Origin: a bacterium
Lineage (GTDB): Bacteria; Gemmatimonadota; Gemmatimonadetes; Longimicrobiales; RSA9
Assembly: GCA_003242735.1 (NCBI GenBank)
Contig: QGVH01000013.1
Location: 1 to 64,000, forward strand
Direction of reading: 5' to 3'
Length of the DNA stretch: 64,000 nt
This document shows positions 46,260 to 56,092 of this stretch, piece after piece; position 1 is the first letter of the stretch; each line of letters starts with the position of its first letter. Below the pieces are notes generated by a model. The model worked only from the letters and a program-made list of their open reading frames with translations, ran no database searches and was not told the DNA's origin. The translations under genes and the position numbers were made by a program.

Positions 46260-46724
46260 ATGCCGCCGCGCGTCCGGGTCAGCGTCGCGGCCGCGTTGTC
46301 GCGCCAGGGTGGACCCTCCTCGCTTTCTCGACGCGGCCTCGAGCGTCTGCTCCGCCGTGCTGCGCTCGCCACGTTCGCGGCCGAAGGCGTCACGCGGGCG
46401 GAACTCTCGATCGCCCTGCTCTCCGACGCCGCCATCGCCGAGCTGAACCACCGCTACCTCGGGCACACGGGCCCGACCGATGTGATCTCGTTCCCACTCT
46501 ACGAGGGGGATGAAGCGCCGGTCGGCGACGTGTACATTGGATACGAACAGGCGCTGCGGCAGGCGGCGGCGTTGGGCGTGCCGGAGGCGGAGGAGCTGGC
46601 GCGGCTCGCCATCCACGGCACGTTGCACGTGCTCGGCTACGACCACCCGGAGGGCCCCGGGCGCGTACGCAGCCGGATGTGGAAGAGGCAGGAACGGATC
46701 CTCCGTGAGGTGATGGGGCAGTGA
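46260..46724 (+). CDS. ybeY: Endoribonuclease YbeY
   Basis: Metal-dependent RNase for 16S rRNA 3' maturation and ribosome quality control. The defining zinc motif is intact: HGTLHVLGYDHPEG near residues 120-133. ELNHRYLGHTGPTDVISFPL near 60-80 is also typical. 154 residues. Part of the phoH-7TM-HD-ybeY series. Its stop overlaps the next GTG. Confidence 0.95.
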   Translation: MPPRVRVSVAAALSRQGGPSSLSRRGLERLLRRAALATFAAEGVTRAELSIALLSDAAIAELNHRYLGHTGPTDVISFPLYEGDEAPVGDVYIGYEQALRQAAALGVPEAEELARLAIHGTLHVLGYDHPEGPGRVRSRMWKRQERILREVMGQ

Positions 46725-47365
46725 ACAAGGGTGGGACGGCAAAGGCGTTGCGGCGGCACCTGATCGCCGGCCTCGTGGTGATCGCGCCGGTCGGGATCAC
46801 GGCCGCCGTGCTCTGGTGGATCTTCCAACGCCTGGACGGGCTGCTGGGCCGCTTCCTGTATCCCGTGCTGCCGTTCCCGATCCCCGGCCTCGGCCTGCTG
46901 CTCCTCCTGGCGGGCCTCGTCGCGGTCGGCTGGTTGGCGGAGCGCGCCGTCGGCGCCCGCGTGCTCGCGGGCTGGCACGCGCTCCTCGAGCGGGTGCCGC
47001 TCGCACGCAGGGTCTACGGTGCGTCCAGCCGCATCGTGCGGACCGTGCTGGGGGAAGAGAAGCGCTTCCTCCGCGACGTCGTCCTGGTCGAATACCCGTG
47101 CCCGGGGCGGTGGTCGCTCGGGTTCGTCACGGCACGGTCCCCGGAGGAGCTCGAGTCGCGGACGGGCGAGGAGATGATCACGGTGTTCGTCCCGACGACG
47201 CCCAACCCCACGACGGGCTTCCTCGTCATGGCGCCGCGACGCGCCCTCGTCCACGTCCGCATGACAACCGAGGAGGCGTTCACCTACATCCTCTCGGCCG
47301 GCGCCGTGAAGCCCGAGGAGGCGGCGCTCGCGGCGACGCGAGAGGTGGAGGAGGAGCGCGCGTGA
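46721..47365 (+). CDS. DUF502 membrane protein
   Basis: 214-residue membrane protein of the DUF502 family. Two N-terminal helices (LIAGLVVIAPVGITAAVLWW and GLGLLLLLAGLVAVGWLAE) are followed by a soluble region with VYGASSRIVRTVLG, SLGFVTA, VFVPTTPNPTTGFLVMAPR and VHVRMTTEEAF. Function unknown. The GTG start overlaps the ybeY stop and the end overlaps mgtE (GTGA). Confidence 0.88.
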   Translation: MNKGGTAKALRRHLIAGLVVIAPVGITAAVLWWIFQRLDGLLGRFLYPVLPFPIPGLGLLLLLAGLVAVGWLAERAVGARVLAGWHALLERVPLARRVYGASSRIVRTVLGEEKRFLRDVVLVEYPCPGRWSLGFVTARSPEELESRTGEEMITVFVPTTPNPTTGFLVMAPRRALVHVRMTTEEAFTYILSAGAVKPEEAALAATREVEEERA

Positions 47366-48732
47366 CGTCGCAGGAGCCCCGGACTGCGGAGGAGGCGCGC
47401 GAGCGCCTGGACCGGATTCGCGTCCTCATCGAGGAGGGCCGGGAGGACAACCTCCCGGATCTCCTCTCCGAGTTCCATCCGAGCGACCTGGCAGACCTGA
47501 TCGAGGAGCTGGACGAGGCCGACCGGGTCCGTGTCCTCGAGATGCTGCCGGCGGACATCGCGTCGGAGACGCTCGCCGAGATGGAGCGGGAGGAGCGGCC
47601 GGAGGAGTTGCTCGCCTCCCTCGACCCGACGCGCATCGGCGAGCTGATCGCCGAGCTCTCCGACGACGACGCCGTCAACCTGATCCGGGACCTCGACCCC
47701 GAGGACCAGGCCCGCGTCCTCGCCGCGCTGCCGAACCTGGAGGCCGGCCTGCTGCGGCGACTCCTGCGCTACGACGAGGAGTCCGCGGGCGGCATCATGA
47801 CCACGGAGCTGGTCGCCATCTCCGTCCACCTGACGGCCGGGGAGGCGATCGAGGAGGTCCGCCGCCAGGCGCGCGAAATCGGTAGCGAGTTCTACACGGT
47901 CTTCGTGGTGGACCTGCTGAGGCGGCTGGTCGGCACGGTGAGCCTGCAGGACCTGGTCCTCGCGGATCCGGACACCCCGCTGTCGGAGCTGGTCGAGCCG
48001 CCGCTGGCCACGGTGTCGCCGGACACCGACCAGGAGGAGGTCGGCCGGATCATCGCCCGCTACAACATGCCGTCCATTGCCGTTGTCGGGCCGGGGAACG
48101 TGCTGCTGGGCCGGATCACCTGGGATGACGTCATCGATGTCATCGAAGCGGAGCAGACCGAGGACATCTTGCGGCTCGGCGGCATCGTCTCCGAGGAGCA
48201 GCTCCGCGGTGGCGCGCTGGACGCGGTCCGCAGCCGCCTGCCCTGGCTGTTCGTGAACCTGTTCACGGCCTCCGCCGCCGCCGCGGTGGTGTACGCGTTC
48301 CAAGGGACGATCGAGCAGATCGTGATCCTGGCGGCCATCATGCCGATCATCGCGGGCATGGGCGGCAACGCGGGCACGCAGGCACTGGCGGTGACCGTGC
48401 GCCGCCTCGCGTTGACGGAGGAGAGCGCCGCCCGGCGCTGGGGCGTCGTCGCCAAGGAGTTGATGGTCGGCCTGGTCAACGGCGCAGCCCTCGGCGTCTT
48501 CGTGGGCCTGGTGAGCTATCTGTGGAGGGGCGACCCGATGCTCGGGCTCGTCGTGCTGCTCGCGATGTGGGGCAATATGATCCTGGCCTCCATCGCCGGC
48601 GCGTTCGTCCCCATCCTGCTCGAGCGCCTCGGCGCCGACCCCGCCGTGGCCTCCTCGATCTTCGTCACCACGTTCACCGACGTCGGCGGCTTCTTCCTCC
48701 TCCTGGGACTCGCCACCGCCGTGCTGCTATGA
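47362..48732 (+). CDS. mgtE: Magnesium transporter MgtE
   Basis: Mg2+-gated Mg2+ channel of the inner membrane. Domains in order: N-terminal MgtE superhelix (about residues 20-130, repeats with PADIASETLAEM and LDPEDQARVL), two CBS domains (130-260; SAGGIMTTELVAI, YNMPSIAVVG), a connecting helix and five membrane helices (about 290-456) with the selectivity-region GGNAGTQALAVTVR. 456 residues, standard. GTG start at 47362. Confidence 0.94.
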   Translation: MTSQEPRTAEEARERLDRIRVLIEEGREDNLPDLLSEFHPSDLADLIEELDEADRVRVLEMLPADIASETLAEMEREERPEELLASLDPTRIGELIAELSDDDAVNLIRDLDPEDQARVLAALPNLEAGLLRRLLRYDEESAGGIMTTELVAISVHLTAGEAIEEVRRQAREIGSEFYTVFVVDLLRRLVGTVSLQDLVLADPDTPLSELVEPPLATVSPDTDQEEVGRIIARYNMPSIAVVGPGNVLLGRITWDDVIDVIEAEQTEDILRLGGIVSEEQLRGGALDAVRSRLPWLFVNLFTASAAAAVVYAFQGTIEQIVILAAIMPIIAGMGGNAGTQALAVTVRRLALTEESAARRWGVVAKELMVGLVNGAALGVFVGLVSYLWRGDPMLGLVVLLAMWGNMILASIAGAFVPILLERLGADPAVASSIFVTTFTDVGGFFLLLGLATAVLL

Positions 48733-50417
48733 AGCGCTGGCGGAGGGCCCTCACCATCGTCGTCCGGCTGACGCCGTTCCTGATCGCCTTCCTGCGCGAC
48801 CGCCGGCGGTGGATCCTCCTGGGCAGGCGGCGGCGGTTGCCGTACGAGCACCACGAGCGCCGCGCCCAGCGGCTCGCCGCCACCATCGCCTCCCTCGGGC
48901 CGACGTTCATCAAGCTCGCCCAGGTTTTCAGCGCCCGCGCGGACATCCTGCCCGAGCCCTACCTCTCGGCGATCAGCCGGCTCCAGGACCGCGTGCCGCC
49001 ACACCCCACCGAGGAGATCGAGGCGGTGATCGCCGCCGAGCTGGGCCAGCCACTGGAGGCGGTGTTCGCCGAGTTCGACCGCGTGCCCGTCGCCGCCGCG
49101 AGTCTGGGCCAGGTCCACCGCGCCCGGCTGCGCCCACAGCTCGACGAGCCAGGGCCAGAGGTGGCGGTCAAGGTGCTCCGCCCGGGCGTCGAGGAGCTGG
49201 TCGCGGTGGATCTCGAGATCTCGTTCCGCGTTCTCTTCGTCCTGAACATCCTGTTCCCGAACCACCACGTCCGCGCCCTGACCAACGTGGTGCGCGAGTT
49301 CAGCGTCAAGGTGCGCGAGGAGATGGACTTCCGCGAGGAAGCGGCGCACATGGCGCAATTCCACCAGAACTTCGCGCGCGATGCCCGGGTGCGCGCCCCC
49401 CGCGTCTACACCGAGCTCGCACGCCGGCGCGTGCTCGTGATGGAGTGGGTGCAGGGGGACAAGCTGGACCGGCTCGCGGGCCGCTTCGCTTCCGGCGAGC
49501 TGGACTTCGAGCGGCTCATGGAGACGCTCACCGAGATCTACCTCCGCATGCTCCTGGTGGACGGCTTCCTCCATGCAGACCCCCACCCCGGCAACATCCT
49601 GGTCACCGACGCGGGCACGCTGATCTTCCTGGACTGGGGTATGGTCGTCCAGCTCAGCCGCTCGACCCGCGAGGCCATCCTTCGCCTCGCCCTCGCCGCC
49701 GGCCGCGAGGACCTGGACGGCATGATCAACGGCATGTACGAGCTGGGGATGATCGACCCCTCGATCTCCCGCGCGGAGATCCGTGACGCCGCCGCCGAGG
49801 TGCTCGAGATCCTCCAGCGCGTGCGCGAGCTCGGGACGCGGCGCGTGCAGGAGATGGTCCAGGAGATCATGGACACGTTCTACACCTGGCCGCTGATCCT
49901 GCCGCGAGAGCTGGTCTACTTCTTCCGCGCCGCCGCCCTGCTCGAGGGCATCGGCTTCCACTACGACCCGCGCTTCAACGGCATCGAACTGGCGCGCCGC
50001 GTCATCCGCCGGATGCGGGGCGACCTGCTCCGCGCCACGGCGCGCGAGCCGGTCGAAGTCGCGCGGGGGCTCGTAGACGAGGCACGGACGGCGCTGCATG
50101 GCGTGCGTGAGGTGCTGCGCCGGGCCGAACGCGAGGAGTTCCGCGTCCGCCTGCACCCGCGCGACGTGATGCACGGAGAGCGGTTCATCCTGCTCCAGGT
50201 CCGGCGGCTGCTGCTCAGCGTGTTCGCGGTCGGGACGGCGCTCATCAGCTCGATCATCTTCGTGGCGCTCGAGAACGTGTGGCTGCTGGCCGCCGGCTTG
50301 CTGATCGCGCTGATCATGTTCGTGGTGGCGTTCTTCATTCCCACGCACCTGCTGGAGAATCCGCTGCGTCACGCGCGCCGCGTGCGGCCGCCGGGGGAGT
50401 GGCCGGCCATGCGCTAG
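48729..50417 (+). CDS. ABC1/UbiB-family atypical kinase
   Basis: ABC1 family ATPase involved in coenzyme Q or isoprenoid lipid metabolism in relatives. The KxGQ-type helix region is represented by SLGPTFIKLAQVFSARADILP near residue 55 and AAASLGQVHRARL near 120. VAVKVLRPG provides the lysine, FLHADPHPGNILV near 285 the catalytic loop and FLDWGMVV the DFG-like metal site. Two C-terminal hydrophobic helices (LLLSVFAVGTALISSIIFVA, VWLLAAGLLIALIMFVVAFF) anchor it. 562 residues. ATGA overlap with mgtE. Confidence 0.9.
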   Translation: MKRWRRALTIVVRLTPFLIAFLRDRRRWILLGRRRRLPYEHHERRAQRLAATIASLGPTFIKLAQVFSARADILPEPYLSAISRLQDRVPPHPTEEIEAVIAAELGQPLEAVFAEFDRVPVAAASLGQVHRARLRPQLDEPGPEVAVKVLRPGVEELVAVDLEISFRVLFVLNILFPNHHVRALTNVVREFSVKVREEMDFREEAAHMAQFHQNFARDARVRAPRVYTELARRRVLVMEWVQGDKLDRLAGRFASGELDFERLMETLTEIYLRMLLVDGFLHADPHPGNILVTDAGTLIFLDWGMVVQLSRSTREAILRLALAAGREDLDGMINGMYELGMIDPSISRAEIRDAAAEVLEILQRVRELGTRRVQEMVQEIMDTFYTWPLILPRELVYFFRAAALLEGIGFHYDPRFNGIELARRVIRRMRGDLLRATAREPVEVARGLVDEARTALHGVREVLRRAEREEFRVRLHPRDVMHGERFILLQVRRLLLSVFAVGTALISSIIFVALENVWLLAAGLLIALIMFVVAFFIPTHLLENPLRHARRVRPPGEWPAMR

Positions 50418-50486
50418 GCAGAGCGAGGGCCGCGGCGGGCGACGCAGGATCCGGATGCATCGGCTGCCAACGACGGACGGGGGCGT

Positions 50487-50516
50487 TTGACAGCGTTCGC
50501 GGCAGCCGGCCATCTT
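50487..50516 (+). promoter_or_regulatory. Promoter of meaB, predicted leaderless
   Basis: Perfect TTGACA (50487-50492), an 18-base spacer, CATCTT (50511-50516), then six bases to the ATG at 50523. No Shine-Dalgarno sequence. Confidence 0.55.
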
Positions 50517-50522
50517 TCGTTC

Positions 50523-51644
50523 ATGGCTGAGGGTTCCGGCACGCAGCCGGCCGGCCTCGGCGTGGCCGAGGCGCGGCTGCTCGAGGACTTCCTGGCGGGG
50601 AAACGGCCCGCGCTGGCGCGCGCGATCTCGATCGTCGAGAACGGGCGGCCGGGAGCCCAGGCGCTGCTGCAGGCGCTGCACGGGCGGCTCGGTCGTGCCC
50701 GCCGCATCGGGATCACTGGGCCGCCCGGGGCAGGGAAATCCACGCTGGTGGCGGCGCTGACCACGGCACTGCGGGCCCGCGGCGACACGGTCGCCGTCGT
50801 GGCGGTGGATCCGAGCTCGCCGTTCACGGGCGGGGCCCTGCTGGGCGACCGGATCCGGATGGGCGAGGCCTCGCTGGATCCGGGGGTGTTCATCCGCTCC
50901 ATGGCGTCCCGCGGCTCGCTGGGCGGGCTCGCCCTGACGACCAAGGAAGTGGCGGACGTGCTGGACGCGTTCGGCTTCGACCATGTGCTGATCGAGACGG
51001 TCGGGGTCGGACAGTCGGAGCTGGACATCGCCGCTGCTGCGGACACGACCGTCGTCGTGCTCGTCCCCGAGTCCGGCGATTCGATCCAGGCGATGAAAGC
51101 CGGGCTCATGGAGATCGCGGACGTGTTCGTGATCAACAAGGCCGACCGGCCGGGCGCCGAGCGGCTCGCGCGCGAGGTGGAGCTGATGCTCCATCTGCGC
51201 GCCGGGCGGGGGATGCACAGGCTTCCGGCGCACCACGGCGTGGACCTGAGCCGCATCCGGCGCCGGCAGGAGGCAGCCGAGCCGGCGGAGGGCGAGGGCG
51301 CCGCGGCGACAGGAGAGGCGGGCGGGGCGGGCGGCGGCCGGTCGGAGGGCTGGGCGATCCCGGTCCTCCAGACCGTGGCGTCGACCGGCCAGGGTGTGGA
51401 CGCACTCGTCGAGGCGCTGGACCACCACCACGCCTGGCTCCAGGCCTCCGGCGAGCTGGGCCGCAGGCGCCGCCGGCGCCTGGCGGAGCGCGTCCGCGAA
51501 GCGGTGGATCGCGGCTTGCGCCAGCGGGCCTGGACAGAGGCGGGCGGCGAAGCGATCCTCGAACAGTCGCTGCCCGCGCTCGAAGCGGGCACGATCACGC
51601 CTTACGAAGTGGCGGAGCGAATCGTCCGCGCGGCAGTGGGGTAG
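50523..51644 (+). CDS. meaB: Methylmalonyl-CoA mutase-associated GTPase MeaB
   Basis: G3E GTPase that guards and reloads B12-dependent acyl-CoA mutases. The ATG at 50523 is chosen over a TTG at 50487, which is part of the -35 box. The Walker A GPPGAGKST lies near residue 75, VDPSSPFTGGALLGDRIRM near 98, ETVGVGQSE near 160 and NKAD near 205. It is 373 residues against the usual 320-330, because of an Ala/Gly/Glu-rich insert around residues 240-275. The mutase large subunit follows after 44 bases. Confidence 0.93.
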   Translation: MAEGSGTQPAGLGVAEARLLEDFLAGKRPALARAISIVENGRPGAQALLQALHGRLGRARRIGITGPPGAGKSTLVAALTTALRARGDTVAVVAVDPSSPFTGGALLGDRIRMGEASLDPGVFIRSMASRGSLGGLALTTKEVADVLDAFGFDHVLIETVGVGQSELDIAAAADTTVVVLVPESGDSIQAMKAGLMEIADVFVINKADRPGAERLAREVELMLHLRAGRGMHRLPAHHGVDLSRIRRRQEAAEPAEGEGAAATGEAGGAGGGRSEGWAIPVLQTVASTGQGVDALVEALDHHHAWLQASGELGRRRRRRLAERVREAVDRGLRQRAWTEAGGEAILEQSLPALEAGTITPYEVAERIVRAAVG

Positions 51645-51688
51645 GGAGGGCTGGGGCGCGGTCCTCTTCCGCCACGGAACGGTGAGCC

Positions 51689-53407
<1,719 letters not shown>

Positions 53408-53453
53408 CCGCGTGTCACGCCGATCCACGCAGCGCCGCCGGGGCCGGCGGTAG

Positions 53454-54809
53454 ATGGAAGCCGACGCACTGACCCTCGAAGGGATCCTCTGGCGGCTGGC
53501 GCTGGCGCTGCTGCTCGTCCTGGCCAACGCGTTCTTCGTCGCGGCGGAGTTCGCGCTGGTCGGCGCGCGGCGTACGCGCATCGATGCGCTGGCCGAGCAG
53601 GGGAGCCGGCGCGCCAGAATGGCGCGCACGGCCATCCAGAACCTCGACCACTACATCTCCGGCACCCAACTCGGCATCACGCTCGCCTCCCTGGGGCTGG
53701 GTTGGGTGGGTGAGACCACGATCGCGGAGATCATCCGCCAGGCGTTCGACGGCCTGGCGCCGCCGTGGAACGTCGTCGCGACACACGGCGTGGCCGGCAC
53801 CGCCGCGTTCGTCCTCATCACGTTCATGCACATCGTGCTGGGTGAGCTGGCGCCCAAGTCGCTGGCCCTGCTGTTCCCGGAGAAGCTGAGCATGTGGACG
53901 GCGGGCCCGCTGATCGGTTTCTCGCGCCTGCTCGGCCCGTTCATCGCGCTGCTCAACGGCTCGGCCAACCTGCTTCTGCGGGCCCTCGGGCTGCGGGCGC
54001 CCACCGAGGTCGAGCGGGTGCACCGGCCGGAGGAGATCGAGCTGTTGCTGACGCAGAGCTACGAGCACGGGTTGCTGAGCGAGGAGCCGGTGGAGATGAT
54101 CCGTGGCGTGTTCGACCTCTCCGAGACCACGGCGGCGGAGGTCATGACGCCGCGGACCGAGGTCGTCGCCGTGCCGGTGGATGCGACGCTGGAGGATGTG
54201 GCCGATGTCATCATCGAGGCCGGCCACTCCCGGATCCCGGTCTACCGTGATTCGCTGGACCAGGTGCTGGGCGTCGTCCTCGCGCGGGAGGTGTGGCGGG
54301 CGCTGCGCCGCGGCTCGCCCACCTCGCTGGAGGACCTGATCCGGCCGGTCCCGTTCGTGCCCGACTCCAAACCGATCGAGGACCTGCTGCGGGAGATGCA
54401 GGCGGAGCGCACCCACATCGCCGTGGTCGTGGATGAGTGGGGCGGCACCGCCGGTATCGTGACCATCGAGGACGTGATCGAGGAGATCGTCGGTGAGATC
54501 CGGGACGAGCACGAGGAGGAGCCGCCGCCGATCGAGGAAAAGGACGGGGAGGTGTTGGTGAGTGGCGGGTTCTCGATCGCGGAGTTGAACGAGCTGTACG
54601 ACCTGTCGCTCCCGGAGCAAGACTACACGACCGTGGCGGGCTACGTGCTGGGTCAGCTCGGGCGCATCCCGCGGGCCGGCGACGAGGTCTCGTTCGCGGG
54701 CGGCCGGCTGCGGGTGCTCTCCATGGACGGCCGCAGGATCGAGCGGCTCGGCCTGGTACTCGATGGCGGCCTCCCCGAACGCGCCGAAGAGGGCGCCGCC
54801 GAGCGATGA
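53454..54809 (+). CDS. CNNM/CorC-HlyC family membrane protein
   Basis: Inner-membrane protein of the hemolysin-C/CNNM group, often linked to Mg2+ or other cation export. An N-terminal DUF21 domain with about four helices (LLVLANAFFVAAEFALVGAR; HIVLGELAPKSLAL), a CBS pair (about residues 215-345; VMTPRTEVVAVPVD, GHSRIPVYRD, VVDEWGGTAGIVTIEDVIEEIVG) and a C-terminal CorC_HlyC domain. 451 residues, normal. It interrupts the mutase genes and is coupled to the next gene (ATGA). Confidence 0.92.
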   Translation: MEADALTLEGILWRLALALLLVLANAFFVAAEFALVGARRTRIDALAEQGSRRARMARTAIQNLDHYISGTQLGITLASLGLGWVGETTIAEIIRQAFDGLAPPWNVVATHGVAGTAAFVLITFMHIVLGELAPKSLALLFPEKLSMWTAGPLIGFSRLLGPFIALLNGSANLLLRALGLRAPTEVERVHRPEEIELLLTQSYEHGLLSEEPVEMIRGVFDLSETTAAEVMTPRTEVVAVPVDATLEDVADVIIEAGHSRIPVYRDSLDQVLGVVLAREVWRALRRGSPTSLEDLIRPVPFVPDSKPIEDLLREMQAERTHIAVVVDEWGGTAGIVTIEDVIEEIVGEIRDEHEEEPPPIEEKDGEVLVSGGFSIAELNELYDLSLPEQDYTTVAGYVLGQLGRIPRAGDEVSFAGGRLRVLSMDGRRIERLGLVLDGGLPERAEEGAAER

Positions 54810-55567
54810 GGGACGAGGCGATGCCCTGGTGGCGGCACTACTTCGATGAGACCTTCTTCCGCCTCCACGAGCCGCTGTTCCCGGAGGAGGAGAGCCGGCG
54901 CGAGGTGGGCGCGATGCTGGACCTCATGGGCCTGCCCGCCGGCTCGCGTATCCTGGATGCGCCGTGCGGCTGGGGGCGGCACACCGTGCTGTTCGGTGAG
55001 GCCGGCGTCCAGCCGTTCGGAGCGGATCTCTCGTTCCCGTTGCTCTCCCGGGCGGCGGGGGCGTTGTCCTCCGCCGGATCGCCGGTCCGGCTCGCCGCCG
55101 CCGACCTGCGCGCGCTGCCGTTCCGCGACGGGGTGTTCGACGGCGTCGTCAACGTCTTCACCAGCCTCGGCCTGTTCGTGGATGACGCCGAGGACCTCCG
55201 TGCCCTCCGGGAGGCGCGCCGCGTGCTCCGCCCCGGTGGCCGGTTCTTGCTCGAAACCATGCACCGGGACGACGTCGTGGCCGCATACGCTCACCGCGAC
55301 CGCTGGACGTTGCCCGACGGGACCGAGGTGCGTGTGCGTCGGCGCTTCGATCCCGTGACCGGCGTCAGCTACGAGCGGCTGTGGTGGCGGAGAGGGGAAG
55401 AGCGGGGCGAGAAGCGGCATGCCCTGCGCCTGCGGACGGCCACGGAAGTGGATGGGCTTCTCCGTGCCGCCGGCTTCACCGGCATGCGCTATTACGGTGA
55501 TTGGTCCGGCGAGCCGTTCACCCACGAATCCCCGACGCTGATCGTCGTGGCGGAGCGGAGGGACTGA
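54806..55567 (+). CDS. Class I SAM-dependent methyltransferase
   Basis: 253-residue cytoplasmic methyltransferase of unknown substrate. The SAM loop ILDAPCGWGRHTVLF lies near residues 49-63. The acidic motif is GADLS near 73, VRLAAADLRALPFRDGVFDGVVNVFTSLG covers motif II-III, and RRVLRPGGRFLLETMHRDD the post-core strand. Small-molecule methylation, for example quinone or lipid, is as likely as any other role. Its start overlaps the CNNM gene stop. Confidence 0.85.
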   Translation: MRDEAMPWWRHYFDETFFRLHEPLFPEEESRREVGAMLDLMGLPAGSRILDAPCGWGRHTVLFGEAGVQPFGADLSFPLLSRAAGALSSAGSPVRLAAADLRALPFRDGVFDGVVNVFTSLGLFVDDAEDLRALREARRVLRPGGRFLLETMHRDDVVAAYAHRDRWTLPDGTEVRVRRRFDPVTGVSYERLWWRRGEERGEKRHALRLRTATEVDGLLRAAGFTGMRYYGDWSGEPFTHESPTLIVVAERRD

Positions 55568-55583
55568 GCGGCCCGGGACCGAC

Positions 55584-55613
55584 TTGCCCGCAACCTCGCG
55601 AGTCCCTTAAACT
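55584..55613 (+). promoter_or_regulatory. Promoter of the B12-domain gene
   Basis: TTGCCC (55584-55589), an 18-base spacer and TAAACT (55608-55613). Start would be about 55620, with a leader near 53 bases that contains a hairpin. Confidence 0.5.
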
Positions 55614-55626
55614 TCCAGCGTCCCAA

Positions 55627-55654
55627 GCGCGTGGCGAGGCCGTTCGCCACGCGC
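55627..55654 (+). repeat. Perfect 10-bp inverted repeat in the leader of the B12-domain gene
   Basis: GCGCGTGGCG (55627-55636) and CGCCACGCGC (55645-55654) pair perfectly around an eight-base loop, 18 bases before the ATG. It could be a protein operator or an mRNA hairpin. It is far too small for a cobalamin riboswitch. Confidence 0.6.
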
Positions 55655-55672
55655 AGTCCCGGACGGGAACCC

Positions 55673-56092
55673 ATGAGCGAACGAAAGATCCGCGTGCTGG
55701 TGGCGAAGCCGGGCCTCGACGGCCACGACCGCGGAGCGAAGGTGATCGCCAGCGCGTTCCGCGATGCCGGCTTCGAGGTGATCTACACCGGGCTGCACCA
55801 GACGCCCGAAATGATCGTGAACGCCGCCGTGCAGGAGGATGTGGACGTCGTCGCCCTGTCCATCCTCTCCGGCGCGCACATGACATTGTTCCCCCGTGTG
55901 CTCGAGCTCCTGCGCGAGCAGGGCATGGACCATGTGCTCGTGACCGGCGGCGGCATCATCCCCGAGGAGGACATGGAGGCGCTCCAGCGCATGGGGGTCG
56001 GCCGTCTCTTCGGGCCCGGCACGCCCACATCCGAGCCGATCGAGTACATCCGGAACTGGTTCGCCGAGCATGGCCGCGACCGGGAAGGCTGA
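55673..56092 (+). CDS. Cobalamin-binding small subunit of acyl-CoA mutase
   Basis: Rossmann-like B12-binding subunit that completes the mutase encoded at 51689. The ATG at 55673 starts [23 protein letters not shown] with the DxHxxG cobalamin motif at residues 16-21. [12 protein letters not shown] and [11 protein letters not shown] are standard for the domain. 139 residues, as in the two-subunit archaeal and some bacterial mutases. It has its own promoter, so subunit ratio may be regulated. The end overlaps the carboxyltransferase gene. Confidence 0.92.
   Translation: MSERKIRVLVAKPGLDGHDRGAKVIASAFRDAGFEVIYTGLHQTPEMIVNAAVQEDVDVVALSILSGAHMTLFPRVLELLREQGMDHVLVTGGGIIPEEDMEALQRMGVGRLFGPGTPTSEPIEYIRNWFAEHGRDREG

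Noticed and set aside
55614-55672. Cobalamin riboswitch before the B12-domain gene
   Set aside because: The leader is only about 53 bases and lacks the B12-box; only a simple hairpin is present.
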